Below the pieces are notes generated by a model that was not told the origin of the DNA, did not search any database, and worked only from the letters and a program-made list of their open reading frames with translations. 11,988 bases of DNA from Clostridiales bacterium. GTDB taxonomy: Bacteria; Bacillota; Clostridia; Oscillospirales; Acutalibacteraceae. Every line of letters begins with the position of its first letter. Position 1 is the first letter of the stretch. Positions 4,506 to 11,988 of the stretch are shown here, in pieces. The stretch is taken from contig JAHZES010000046.1 in NCBI GenBank assembly GCA_019421725.1, forward strand, positions 1-11,988, read 5' to 3'. A program made the translations under genes and the position numbers.

Positions 4506-6707
4506 TTACAAGGCAACGCTGTTGCCCGCACGCAGATGAACGGTACGAACGACAGCATCCGCCCTTCGGCCGCCCTGCTTCGGCAGCGCCTTCTGCACAA
4601 GGAAATCGACGTCTGCCTCCGATTTTTCGGCTGCGTACGCGGTCGCGATCATCCGGCTGCCGCTCTTCTCGACCGAGATCCTCAGTCCGGCGTGGTGAAA
4701 GTTTTTCATCGGAACGGCGGGCAAAGGCATTTTCGTGCTGTACATGGCAAGGCCGTGGGACTCCCACAGCGAGGCGATCAGGTCGCCCGCTCCCACATTG
4801 GAGGTCATGCCCGGCGTGCAGTAAAAGCCGTGGTCACTGTGCGCAAGCTCTCCGGTCTCCACATTCCAGCACTCCCACACACTCGGGTACCGCAGCACCA
4901 TTCGCAGCAAGCTGTCGCGCACCGTTTCCGCCAGTTCCGGATAGCAGCGCCGGCAAACCTCCATCATCACGGAACACGACTTTGGCCAGCAGGCGCCGCG
5001 CCAGTAAACATCCGCACGGAAGCCGGGTTCTCCCTCGGCCACGGTACGAACGCCATAGGGGCCGATCAACCGGCAGACGCCCGGCCCCATCTTTTTGACG
5101 CGTTCCTCGTCCGGAAGGCCGTACAGGATCGCGAACAGGCCGTCCAGCCCAACGCGCGTATCCAGTGTTTTGTCCTCGTGCCGCACGCCGTACCAGCCTG
5201 CGGCCTCGTCCCACAGAATGCGGTTCATCGCCTCGCGCGTTTTTTCCGCCTCGGCGCGCCAGGAGGAGCCGTCGCCGCCCAGCAGTTCTTCGATCTCTGC
5301 CATGGAGAGCTCGTAACGAAACCGCTCGGCACCAAAAACAGCCGGATAGCAGTATTTTTCTTTTTCATGATCCGGTTCACCGTAGGTAACGCGCTGAAAC
5401 GCGCTGGTGGTATCCAAGCCGGTGTCAAACGAAGAGAAGATCGCCCACAGGTGCAGATTTTCCAGCTCGGTGTCCCGCGAAGCGCAAAGATAGCGGTAGT
5501 ATTTTTCCAGCGCGGGCTTCCAGCGGCGCAGAGGCTCCGTGCTGCCGGTTGCGTAGCAATGGCGCAGCGCAGTCCACGGCAGGTGCGGCGTCTGCACGGT
5601 CCCGCTGTTTGCCCAGCTGCTGCCGGGAACCTCTTCATCAATATAAATGGCATGCGTCACATAGCCGTCTTCACGCTGCGCGGCAAGCAGCATATCCATT
5701 GCTTTTTCGATCCATTGCGAGGTGTAGTCGGTATTCTGGTCGGAATGCCATTCCACCGCCGGCGTTGCCCACTGCCAGATGCCCTTGTAAACCGGCAGGG
5801 ACTCCATGATGCTGTGCCCCCAGCGCGGATGGTCGTAATAGTTATTTTTGATAACCGCCCAACACTTATAATAGGCTCTCAGCTCCTGCTTGTCGCGCGG
5901 GTCGACCACCGGCAGCGAATCGAACCATTTGTCCCACACCGCGGCGATCCGGTCCTCCAGCACGGCAAGCGCCTCGTCCGGGTCCTCTTTTCCGGCGGTA
6001 TCCAGCACGGCGGCCGCTTCCTTTGCTTTCTGCGGCGAAACAGTGCTGATGCCGAGGACGAACTGCGCCCGCTGCAGCGACGCCATGGAGAACGACTGGC
6101 GCAGGGCAAGCAGATACCCTTTCTCCGCCTGCCCGGCGCCCTTGCCTGCAGCTTCCTGCTTCAGCTCGGTTTCATTGCGGTAAACCGCTGCGGTGAACGG
6201 CTGTGACGCCGCAATGTAATACGCCATATCGTCAAACTGCAGCGTCAGCACACCGTCCTTCGTGAAAGCGGAAAATTCTTCGTCGCTCCGCACGACGGAA
6301 ATCAGCTCCTCCTCAAACCGGAACCACTCCGTGCGGCAGGTAAAGTCAAAGATCCAGCTAAGCGCGCCTTCGGTAAAACGCCCGAACCGTTCGCTGCCGA
6401 CCAGCGGCAAATTGGTGTATTCCAGCCGGCGGCGGATCAGCGACGGCAAAAATGTCTGTTTCGCAAACAACGCCCTGTTTTTATAAAGTCCGTTCTCCCG
6501 TTGTTCATACGCCGCAAAATCAAAATAAAACTTGGGCGGTCTGTCGTAGCCTGTATGGATGGAATGTTCAAACACATAGCCCGCGCAGTTTTCCCCGCTT
6601 GGGTAAGCAAAGCCGATCGTTCCGTCGCTTTCGCGCACATAAACCGCCGTTAAGCGGGGTAAATTGCTGTCAAAGTCTTCTGCGAGCATTTTCCAGACCG
6701 ATTCCAT
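4506..6707 (-). CDS. GH63-like (alpha/alpha)6-barrel glycoside hydrolase
   Basis: 733 aa, no signal peptide, so a cytoplasmic enzyme is likely. The N-terminal 240 residues look beta-rich, and from about 255 to 660 the helical, Trp-rich pattern suggests an (alpha/alpha)6 barrel. Motifs match the GH63 / mannosylglycerate hydrolase-like group: SSFDTGLDTTSAF (425-437, compare ESG-D-N in GH63) makes Asp432 the likely acid; YWRGACWP (568-575) matches the family YRGPxW motif; WECWNVETGE (611-620) makes Glu612 the likely base. The last 70 residues resemble a small beta domain. The ATG at 6707 is preferred: GGAGG (6720-6716) lies 8 bases upstream, while an ATG at 6713 is only 2 bases away. The substrate cannot be told; no transporter or regulator is adjacent. 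Trehalase-like GH37 or GH15 proteins share the fold and remain possible. Confidence 0.82.
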   Translation of the reverse strand: MESVWKMLAEDFDSNLPRLTAVYVRESDGTIGFAYPSGENCAGYVFEHSIHTGYDRPPKFYFDFAAYEQRENGLYKNRALFAKQTFLPSLIRRRLEYTNLPLVGSERFGRFTEGALSWIFDFTCRTEWFRFEEELISVVRSDEEFSAFTKDGVLTLQFDDMAYYIAASQPFTAAVYRNETELKQEAAGKGAGQAEKGYLLALRQSFSMASLQRAQFVLGISTVSPQKAKEAAAVLDTAGKEDPDEALAVLEDRIAAVWDKWFDSLPVVDPRDKQELRAYYKCWAVIKNNYYDHPRWGHSIMESLPVYKGIWQWATPAVEWHSDQNTDYTSQWIEKAMDMLLAAQREDGYVTHAIYIDEEVPGSSWANSGTVQTPHLPWTALRHCYATGSTEPLRRWKPALEKYYRYLCASRDTELENLHLWAIFSSFDTGLDTTSAFQRVTYGEPDHEKEKYCYPAVFGAERFRYELSMAEIEELLGGDGSSWRAEAEKTREAMNRILWDEAAGWYGVRHEDKTLDTRVGLDGLFAILYGLPDEERVKKMGPGVCRLIGPYGVRTVAEGEPGFRADVYWRGACWPKSCSVMMEVCRRCYPELAETVRDSLLRMVLRYPSVWECWNVETGELAHSDHGFYCTPGMTSNVGAGDLIASLWESHGLAMYSTKMPLPAVPMKNFHHAGLRISVEKSGSRMIATAYAAEKSEADVDFLVQKALPKQGGRRADAVVRTVHLRAGNSVAL

Positions 6708-6740
6708 AATCATTTCCTCCGTGCAGTCCTGTTTTTTCCT

Positions 6741-6770
6741 ATTATAACGTGCTCTTCCGCTGCGCGTCAA
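6741..6770 (-). promoter_or_regulatory. Promoter of the glycoside hydrolase gene
   Basis: Leftward strand: TTGACG (6770-6765), an 18-base spacer and a perfect TATAAT (6746-6741). The predicted start is near 6734, giving a short leader of about 27 nt that includes the GGAGG ribosome binding site. This is a strong constitutive-looking promoter, and I see no operator beside it. Confidence 0.8.
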
Positions 6771-6833
6771 TCCGAAACTTTGTTAAAAATTTCTGGTGGC
6801 CGCCGTTTGTCTCCGGCAGCTCCCCGACCGGGC

Positions 6834-6862
6834 TTTTCTTTCCCGTAAAATCGTGATAGAAT
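6834..6862 (+). promoter_or_regulatory. Likely cysK promoter
   Basis: TGA-TAGAAT (6854-6862) is an extended -10 element one base from consensus. The -35 region, TTTTCT (6834-6839, 17-base spacer), matches weakly. The start would be near 6869, leaving about 43 nt of leader. That is too short for a T-box or S-box riboswitch, and none is seen. The region 6771-6833, between the two divergent promoters, shows no gene. Confidence 0.55.
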
Positions 6863-6911
6863 AAAAACAGATCGACCGGTATTCCGGCCTGGAAGGGAAA
6901 TGATTTTTGCC

Positions 6912-7841
6912 ATGGAACATATTATCCGTTCATTCGACGAGCTGATCGGCAACACCCCGCTGATGGAGCTTTGCAATCTGGAACGTGAGCATCGGCTTGG
7001 CGCGCGCGTGCTGGCCAAGCTGGAGCAGTTTAACCCGGCCGGCAGCACAAAGGACCGCGTCGCCCGGGCAATGGTGGACGACGCCGAGCAAAAGGGACTG
7101 CTCCGCCCCGGCGCAACCATTATCGAACCCACCAGCGGCAATACGGGCATCGGCCTTGCGGCAATCGCCGCCGCCCGTGGATACCGCGTCATTCTGACAA
7201 TGCCGGACACGATGAGCCGCGAGCGTATTGCCCTGCTGAAGGCTTACGGCGCCGAGGTCGTGCTGACGCCGGGCGCACAGGCTATGCGCGGCGCAATGGA
7301 CAAGGCCGACGAGCTTCACCGCTCGATTCCGGGCAGCATCATCGCCGGCCAATTCACCAACCCGGCCAACCCGGCGGCGCACGAGGCCACTACCGGGCCG
7401 GAGATCTGGCGGGATACCGGCGGAAACGTCGATTTCTTTGTGGCCGGCGTCGGCACCGGCGGAACGCTGACCGGCGTATCGCACTACCTGAAAAAACAGA
7501 ATCCAAACGTTAAGGTCGTTGCCATGGAGCCCGCGGGCTGCGCGGTGCTCAGCGGCAAACGGCCCGGCCCTCATAACCTGCAGGGGATCGGCGGCGGGTT
7601 TATCCCCGACGTTCTGGACCGCAGCGCTTATGACGAGGTCATTACCGTATGGGAAGAGGATGCATACCGCACTGGCCGCGACCTGGCCGCACACGAGGGG
7701 ATCCTGGCGGGAATCTCGTCCGGCGCCGCTCTTTGGGCCGCTGAGCAAGTTGCCCTTCGCCCCGAAAACGAGGGCAAGACCGTTGTCGTCTTATTGCCCG
7801 ACACCGGGGACCGCTACCTTTCCACACCTCTGTTCGGCTGA
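6912..7841 (+). CDS. cysK: Cysteine synthase (O-acetylserine sulfhydrylase)
   Basis: 309 aa, the usual length for this PLP enzyme, which makes L-cysteine from O-acetyl-L-serine and sulfide in the cytoplasm. Visible motifs: LIGNTPL (11-17); NPAGSTKDR (41-49), where Lys47 should carry PLP; the substrate loop TSGNTGIG (74-81); the phosphate-cradling GTGGT (181-185); GPHNLQGIGGGF (219-230), typical for CysK/CysM; SSGAA (269-273); and PDTGDRYLST (296-305). The whole-length pattern fits CysK rather than cystathionine beta-synthase. The start is uncertain: an in-frame ATG at 6900 adds four residues but has GGAAGGG only 2 bases before it, while 6912 fits the family length and has a 14-base gap. No cysE is adjacent. 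The gene is alone on its strand here and ends at a clear terminator. Confidence 0.94.
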   Translation: MEHIIRSFDELIGNTPLMELCNLEREHRLGARVLAKLEQFNPAGSTKDRVARAMVDDAEQKGLLRPGATIIEPTSGNTGIGLAAIAAARGYRVILTMPDTMSRERIALLKAYGAEVVLTPGAQAMRGAMDKADELHRSIPGSIIAGQFTNPANPAAHEATTGPEIWRDTGGNVDFFVAGVGTGGTLTGVSHYLKKQNPNVKVVAMEPAGCAVLSGKRPGPHNLQGIGGGFIPDVLDRSAYDEVITVWEEDAYRTGRDLAAHEGILAGISSGAALWAAEQVALRPENEGKTVVVLLPDTGDRYLSTPLFG

Positions 7842-7877
7842 CCGCAGACATTCAAAACGAAAGCCTGAAATAAAAGG

Positions 7878-7918
7878 ACAGTGAAAAAGATTTTTCCTCT
7901 TTTTCACTGTTTTCTTTA
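7878..7918 (+). terminator. cysK terminator
   Basis: ACAGTGAAAAAG (7878-7889) and CTTTTTCACTGT (7899-7910) form a perfect 12-bp stem with a 9-base loop, followed by TTTCTTTAT. Read leftward, the stem is followed by TCCTTTTATTT, so it may also stop the facing rsmG transcript. The A/T-rich bases 7919-7992 show nothing else. Confidence 0.9.
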
Positions 7919-7992
7919 TCTCGTATTCTATTCCGATTTGTATTTTAAGATTTATATATTACTTTTAGTATCTCTTTTAGATCCGTAAACCG

Positions 7993-8703
7993 CTATAACG
8001 GCTTTTTTGCGATTTTTGCGCTTTGGCGCGGATACGCCGCCGGCGTCTCCTTGATCTTGCGGATCACGATCAGCGTTCGCCCGCTGCCGTCCTCCAGCGC
8101 TTCTTCTCTTATGCTTTCCAGCTTCCCGCCTAATTGACCGATTGCATTTTTTGCGCTTGCGATCTCGTCTGCACAATCCGGCCCCTTCATCGCCACAAAG
8201 CACCCGTTTACCCTTACATACGGCAGGCAGTACTCGCAAAGCACCGGCAGCGCTGCAACTGCCCGCGCCGCCGCAAAATCAAACTGTTCGCGCAGCGCCT
8301 TCTGCCTTCCGCCTTCTTCGGCGCGAAGATGAACGGTCTCCATCGGCAGCGCAAGCGCCTCGCTCACGGCCCGGAGGAAGCCGAGCCGTTTCTGCAGGCT
8401 GTCCAACAGCGTAATGTGAAGATCCTCGCGCACAATTTTCAGCGGCACGGCGGGAAAGCCCGCTCCGGTCCCGACATCGATCAGGCTTGCACCCTGCGGC
8501 AGCTCCACCGCATTCAGCAGCGAAACGCTGTCGAGAAAATGACGGATCACAATTGCCTGCGGTTCAACGATCGCCGTCAGGTTCATTTTTTCGTTCCACT
8601 CCGTCAGCAGCTGCGCATAGCGTTCAAACCGCTCCTCCGCCTGTTTGCTCAGCGGAATATTTCTTCCTGAAAATCCGCTGCGTAAAATCTCTAATGGGAT
8701 CAT
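7993..8703 (-). CDS. rsmG: 16S rRNA (guanine-N7) methyltransferase RsmG
   Basis: 236 aa, near the usual 207-240. RsmG (formerly GidB) methylates N7 of G527 (E. coli numbering) of 16S rRNA using S-adenosylmethionine. Seen: WNEKMNLTAI (36-45), RHFLDS (54-59), the SAM-binding DVGTGAGFPAVPLKI (76-90), LLDSLQKR (99-106) and AARAVA (145-150), all in the expected order. The C-terminus YPRQSAKIAKKPL is the family-typical ending. The ATG at 8703 is chosen over an in-frame ATG at 8745 because GGAGGG (8718-8713) lies 9 bases upstream and the extra 14 residues are not conserved. It follows mnmG by 74 nt on the same strand; mnmG-rsmG is a long-known conserved neighbourhood. No convincing separate promoter is seen. 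Confidence 0.96.
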   Translation of the reverse strand: MIPLEILRSGFSGRNIPLSKQAEERFERYAQLLTEWNEKMNLTAIVEPQAIVIRHFLDSVSLLNAVELPQGASLIDVGTGAGFPAVPLKIVREDLHITLLDSLQKRLGFLRAVSEALALPMETVHLRAEEGGRQKALREQFDFAAARAVAALPVLCEYCLPYVRVNGCFVAMKGPDCADEIASAKNAIGQLGGKLESIREEALEDGSGRTLIVIRKIKETPAAYPRQSAKIAKKPL

Positions 8704-8777
8704 ACCATCTTTCCCTCCGGTATATAATTGCAGTCCATCTAACAAAAATTTGTTTTCGGCCCCTTGCCGCGCCGCAT

Positions 8778-10661
8778 CTACTGCAGGTCTCTGCTTTTGC
8801 TGCGAATCAGCAGCACCGAGATATCGGCAGGGCTGACACCCGAAATACGCGACGCCTGCCCAATATTTAACGGGCGGATCTTGTTCAGCTTTTCCTGTGC
8901 CTCCAGCCGCAGCCCGGTAACCGTGCGATAATCAAATTCCGGCTCCTGCGGCAGCTTCTGCACCTCCAGACGGCGCATCTCCGCAATCTGCGATTGCTGG
9001 CGGCGAATATACCCCTCGTACTTTATTTCGGTCTCCACCTGTTCAAAGACGGAGGCGGGCAGCAGCGGGCGTTCCGGGTCGACCGGAGCCAGCGCGGCAT
9101 AGCTCACCTGCGGCCGCTTCAGCAGCTCGCTCATGCGAACGCCGGTCGTCACTCGCGCCGTCCCGCACTCCTCCAAAATAGCGTTGAGCCGCTCCGTCGG
9201 CGGAAGCGTCAGGCCTTCCACACGCCTGATCTCCGCTTCCTTTTGCTCCTTGCGGTTCAAATACCGCCGCCAGCTTTCTTCCCGAACAAGCCCAAGTTCA
9301 TGGCCGATGGGCATCAGGCGTTCGTCGGCGTTGTCCTGCCGCAGCACAAGCCGGTATTCCGAGCGCGAGGTCATCATACGGTAGGGATCCATAACGCCCT
9401 TTGTCACAAGGTCGTCAATCAGCGTTCCGATGTACGAGTCGGCGCGGTCGAGCACAAGCAGCTCCCTGCCCTGCGCCCGGAGCGCCGCGTTGATCCCGGC
9501 AACCAGTCCCTGCGCCGCGGCCTCCTCGTAGCCGGAGCTACCATTGAACTGCCCCGCGCCAAACAGCCCCGGCAGCGCCTTGAACTCCAGCGTTGGCGCA
9601 AGCTCCTGCGGATCCACACAGTCATATTCGATTGCATAGGCGACTCGCATCATCTGTACATGCTCCAGGCCTGGCAAAGACCGGTAGATCTGCAGCTGTA
9701 CATCCTCCGGCAGGGACGACGAAGCGCCCTGCAGATACATTTCCTCCGTATCGGCTCCGCACGGCTCAATAAAAAGCTGGTGACGCTCCTTGTCCGGAAA
9801 ATGAACAATTTTATCCTCAATGCTGGGGCAATAACGCGGACCGATGCCCTCTATTTTTCCGCTGTAAAGCGGAGAACGGTGAATATTCTTCTGAATAATC
9901 TCTCTGGTTTCGGCGTTTGTCCAAATCATGTGGCAAACGGCGCTGTTTTTAGGCGGGTGGTCCAGATCATCATACGAAAACGGCGTAACCGGTTCGTCGC
10001 CCGGCTGCACCTGCAGGCCGGAAAAATCAATGGAGCCACGCAGCAGCCGCGCCGGCGTTCCCGTTTTGAACCGACGCAGCCCCACGCCGAGCCTGCGCAG
10101 CGGTTCGCTGAGAAAGCCCGCCGGAAACATGCCGTCCGGCCCGCCCTCATAGGAGACATCCCCCACATAAATACGACCGCCAAGAAACGTTCCCGTTGCC
10201 AGCACAACGCACCGGGCGCGATAAACGGCGTGCAGCCGTGTGACGCATTCCCAGTCTCCGGCCTCCGTACGGCGCAGGTCACAGATTTCGGCCTGTTTTA
10301 AAAACAGATTTTCCTGCAGCTCCAGCTTGTGCTTCATCAGCTTGGAATATTCTCTCCGGTCGATCTGCGCCCGCAGACTGTGCACCGCCGGCCCTTTACC
10401 GCGGTTGAGCATTCTCATCTGCAGGCAGCAGGCATCGGCGGTTTTGCCCATCTCGCCGCCCAGTGCGTCGATCTCTCTCACCAGATGCCCTTTTGCCGTT
10501 CCTCCAATGGAGGGGTTGCAGGGGCAATTGCCCACGGCGTCCATATTAATGGTAAAAACACCGGTCCGACAGCCCAGGCGCGCCGACGCCAGCCCTGCCT
10601 CGATTCCAGCGTGCCCTGCGCCGATCACAATAACGTCAAAGCTTTCTGCAAGAAATTCCAA
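8778..10661 (-). CDS. mnmG: tRNA uridine-5-carboxymethylaminomethyl enzyme MnmG
   Basis: 627 aa, standard length (E. coli 629). With MnmE, this FAD protein (GidA) modifies the C5 position of wobble U34 in several tRNAs. Seen: the Rossmann motif GAGHAG (14-19) binding FAD; CPCNPSIGG (46-54) and RYCPSIEDK (276-284), holding the conserved Cys48 and Cys278; ATGTFLGG (155-162); and the C-terminal helical domain with FDYRTVTGL and ISGVSPADISVLL, the part known to contact MnmE. The start codon is TTG (10661-10659), backed by GGAGGAG (10675-10669) 7 bases upstream and by the family N-terminus. mnmE, the usual upstream neighbour, is absent; sdaAA occupies that place with a 56-nt gap. Confidence 0.98.
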   Translation of the reverse strand: MEFLAESFDVIVIGAGHAGIEAGLASARLGCRTGVFTINMDAVGNCPCNPSIGGTAKGHLVREIDALGGEMGKTADACCLQMRMLNRGKGPAVHSLRAQIDRREYSKLMKHKLELQENLFLKQAEICDLRRTEAGDWECVTRLHAVYRARCVVLATGTFLGGRIYVGDVSYEGGPDGMFPAGFLSEPLRRLGVGLRRFKTGTPARLLRGSIDFSGLQVQPGDEPVTPFSYDDLDHPPKNSAVCHMIWTNAETREIIQKNIHRSPLYSGKIEGIGPRYCPSIEDKIVHFPDKERHQLFIEPCGADTEEMYLQGASSSLPEDVQLQIYRSLPGLEHVQMMRVAYAIEYDCVDPQELAPTLEFKALPGLFGAGQFNGSSGYEEAAAQGLVAGINAALRAQGRELLVLDRADSYIGTLIDDLVTKGVMDPYRMMTSRSEYRLVLRQDNADERLMPIGHELGLVREESWRRYLNRKEQKEAEIRRVEGLTLPPTERLNAILEECGTARVTTGVRMSELLKRPQVSYAALAPVDPERPLLPASVFEQVETEIKYEGYIRRQQSQIAEMRRLEVQKLPQEPEFDYRTVTGLRLEAQEKLNKIRPLNIGQASRISGVSPADISVLLIRSKSRDLQ

Positions 10662-10668
10662 AAAGGGT

Positions 10669-10675
10669 CTCCTCC
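10669..10675 (-). promoter_or_regulatory. Ribosome binding site for the TTG start of mnmG
   Basis: Leftward GGAGGAG, 7 bases before TTG at 10661. It fixes the non-ATG start: no ATG or GTG lies at the conserved N-terminus, and the FAD-binding motif begins only 13 residues later. Confidence 0.85.
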
Positions 10676-10717
10676 TGTTATTTAAAAATGTTCCGCTCCG
10701 GCAAAACCGCCCGGCCG

Positions 10718-11596
10718 TTACCTGCCGAAGATCTTCCGGGAGATCGCCTTTGCGCTCGGTGCGGCGGCAATTCCCCCGAGCGCCGTTTCCCGCAGAGAGG
10801 TTGGCAGAGCGCGGCCAACGTGATACATGGCGTCGACCACCTCGTCAAACGGAACGTCGCTGCGGATCCCCGCAAGCGCGAGATCCGCCGAAAGAATGGC
10901 GTTGACCGTGCCGGAAGCATTGCGTTTTGCGCAGGGCGCCTCTACGATTCCGGCAATGGGGTCACAGACCAGCCCAAGAATATTTTCGAGCGCGATCCCC
11001 GCAGCGCAAAGCGCCGTATCGGCGCTGCCCCCCCGCAACTGGACCACCGCCGCCGCGGCCATAGCCGCCGCCGTTCCGCATTCCGCCTGGCAGCCGCCCT
11101 CCGCGCCGGAGACCGTTGCATTGTCCGTAATAATTGCGCCCACGCCCGCCGCCGTAATCATTGCGTCGGTCACTGCCTCCGCCGGAGCGTTCAGCTCCTC
11201 CGCGACCGTAATGACGGCCGCCGGCAGAATTCCGCAGGCTCCCGCCGTCGGCGCGGCGCAAATTTTTCCCATGGAAGCGTTGACCTCCGAACAGGAGAGC
11301 GCGCGTGCCATTGCACGGGCGATGGTATCTCCGCAAAGAGCCCCAGCGCCTTTTCGGTAGTCCTCCATTTTGCGGCTGTCTCCACTGATCATTCCTCCGA
11401 CGGTTTCCACTTTTTCCGTCAGTGCACGCGAAGCAGACTGCTTCATGACCGCATAATGATCCGCCGTACGGCTGCGGATCTCCTCCTCGCTTTTACCGGT
11501 GAGCAGCATTTCTTTTGCGAGCACGGCTTCGGAAATTTTTTTCATTTCATTTTTTTTCATATATTCCAGCAGCTGCGCGCCTGTTTGATACATCAT
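10718..11596 (-). CDS. sdaAA: L-serine dehydratase, iron-sulfur type, alpha subunit
   Basis: 292 aa, usual length. With the beta subunit it deaminates L-serine to pyruvate and ammonia using an oxygen-sensitive [4Fe-4S] cluster. Seen: KICAAPTAGACGILPA (111-126), the family hallmark; EGGCQAECG (166-174); and LVCDPIAG...APCAKRN (209-226). Cys169, Cys211 and Cys222 match the cluster ligands known from family structures. The ATG at 11596 has AAGGAAG 9 bases upstream in the 32-nt gap after sdaAB; an adjacent in-frame ATG (11593) is possible, and a longer start would overlap sdaAB without need. Gene order sdaAB-sdaAA is standard for Bacillota; mnmG follows at 56 nt. Confidence 0.97.
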   Translation of the reverse strand: MMYQTGAQLLEYMKKNEMKKISEAVLAKEMLLTGKSEEEIRSRTADHYAVMKQSASRALTEKVETVGGMISGDSRKMEDYRKGAGALCGDTIARAMARALSCSEVNASMGKICAAPTAGACGILPAAVITVAEELNAPAEAVTDAMITAAGVGAIITDNATVSGAEGGCQAECGTAAAMAAAAVVQLRGGSADTALCAAGIALENILGLVCDPIAGIVEAPCAKRNASGTVNAILSADLALAGIRSDVPFDEVVDAMYHVGRALPTSLRETALGGIAAAPSAKAISRKIFGR

Positions 11597-11628
11597 AAAT
11601 CGGATCTTCCTTTCCTTTCCGGTCGTGC

Positions 11629-11988
11629 TCACTCAATCGGGTTAAGCACCCGGACGGTATTGACATTCTCCAGCTTCATCAGCTCTTCCGTAACGGCGGC
11701 AGGAATTTTTTCATCCGTTTCAATCGTCATCGAAGCCTGCATTCCCCTCTCGCGCCGCTTTACACGCATCACGCCAATATTGATTCCGGCGGCGGCCAGC
11801 GCGGTGGAAACCTCGCTGATTACACCGGGCTTGTCCGTGTGGCCGATGACGATCGTCGGATATTCGCCGGTAATCTCGGTTTCGAACCCGTCGATGTCGG
11901 TAATCAGAATAGAGCCGCCGCCCACCGAGGAGCCCTGCACATAAAATGTGCCGCCATCCGTAAGCGAAAAAATGATCCGCGCCGTATT
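11629..11988 (-). CDS. sdaAB: L-serine dehydratase beta subunit, C-terminal part
   Basis: 119 residues are visible; the 5' end lies beyond the right edge (family about 220 aa). The reading frame is open to base 11988, beginning NTARIIF...DGGTFYVQGSSVGGG, so a GTG at 11940 is internal and not the start. The last 75 residues (from EYPTIVIGHTDKPG to VRVLNPIE) form an ACT domain, a small-molecule binding fold; in these enzymes it is thought to bind serine or help assembly. The glycine-rich QGSSVGGGSI region is typical of the beta-subunit domain. It is followed by sdaAA 32 nt downstream. Confidence 0.95.
   Translation of the reverse strand, partial: NTARIIFSLTDGGTFYVQGSSVGGGSILITDIDGFETEITGEYPTIVIGHTDKPGVISEVSTALAAAGINIGVMRVKRRERGMQASMTIETDEKIPAAVTEELMKLENVNTVRVLNPIE

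Noticed and set aside
4536..6206. 556-aa open frame on the plus strand inside the glycoside hydrolase region
   Set aside because: It lies fully antisense to a gene with clear family motifs, has no matching ribosome binding site, and its Arg/His/Pro/Gln-rich composition is that of a frame mirrored from GC-rich codons.
6863..6911. Possible riboswitch or T-box before cysK
   Set aside because: The leader from the predicted start is about 43 nt, with only a 4-bp CCGG-TATT-CCGG stem; no T-box or S-box element is visible.
8704..8777. Separate promoter for rsmG
   Set aside because: A TATATA (8726-8721) is present leftward, but no acceptable -35 box lies 16-18 bases upstream; co-transcription with mnmG is simpler.
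8994..10301. 435-aa plus-strand open frame opposite mnmG
   Set aside because: It is antisense to an unmistakable MnmG and has shadow composition with no recognisable motif.
10688..11944. 418-aa plus-strand open frame opposite sdaAA and sdaAB
   Set aside because: It spans two real genes and the gap between them on the other strand and shows no domain; it is a codon-bias artefact.
1..11988. CRISPR arrays, insertion sequences, prophage or defence genes
   Set aside because: No spaced direct repeats, transposase, integrase or defence-type protein motifs were seen; all long real genes are housekeeping or metabolic.

Overview
The window looks like chromosomal housekeeping DNA from a fairly GC-rich member of the Clostridia (Bacillota), most likely the Oscillospirales/Ruminococcaceae side. 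This is inferred from strong AGGAGG-type ribosome binding sites, a boxA-like element in the 16S leader that resembles the Bacillota form, the two-gene (alpha/beta) iron-sulfur serine dehydratase, and the style of the proteins. I see no mobile element, CRISPR array, tRNA, phage gene or toxin-antitoxin pair.

Left edge (1-421): the first 46 or so bases are the 5' end of a 16S rRNA gene on the minus strand. Behind it lie a hairpin-rich leader of about 260 nt and a strong rRNA promoter (TTGACA/TATTAT with an A/T-rich upstream element). Just upstream on the same strand is a gene for a secreted lipoprotein with a transglutaminase-like Cys-His-Asp triad (422-1789).

Middle (1790-6911): a divergent intergenic region carries an extended -10 promoter with palindromic sequences around its start site. 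It drives a small coiled-coil protein with an odd cysteine/alanine-rich tail (2185-2826). Next is glycerol kinase glpK (2935-4416). A strong intrinsic terminator-like hairpin ends two bases before the glpK ribosome binding site, which suggests attenuation or antitermination. A bidirectional terminator separates glpK from a convergent gene for a cytoplasmic (alpha/alpha)6-barrel glycoside hydrolase resembling GH63 (4506-6707).

Right side (6741-11988): cysK (O-acetylserine sulfhydrylase) is transcribed rightward and ends at a 12-bp perfect terminator stem. It faces a leftward gene set sdaAB-sdaAA-mnmG-rsmG with short gaps of 32, 56 and 74 nt, probably one transcript. The first two genes make the iron-sulfur L-serine dehydratase (serine to pyruvate plus ammonia). 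The last two are the tRNA wobble-uridine enzyme MnmG and the 16S rRNA methyltransferase RsmG, a pair often found near oriC in bacteria. sdaAB runs off the right edge.

No clearly new multi-gene system is visible. The most useful leads are the glpK attenuator, the missing regulatory elements in GlpK, the Cys-rich tail protein with its operator-like repeats, and the glycoside hydrolase of unknown substrate.
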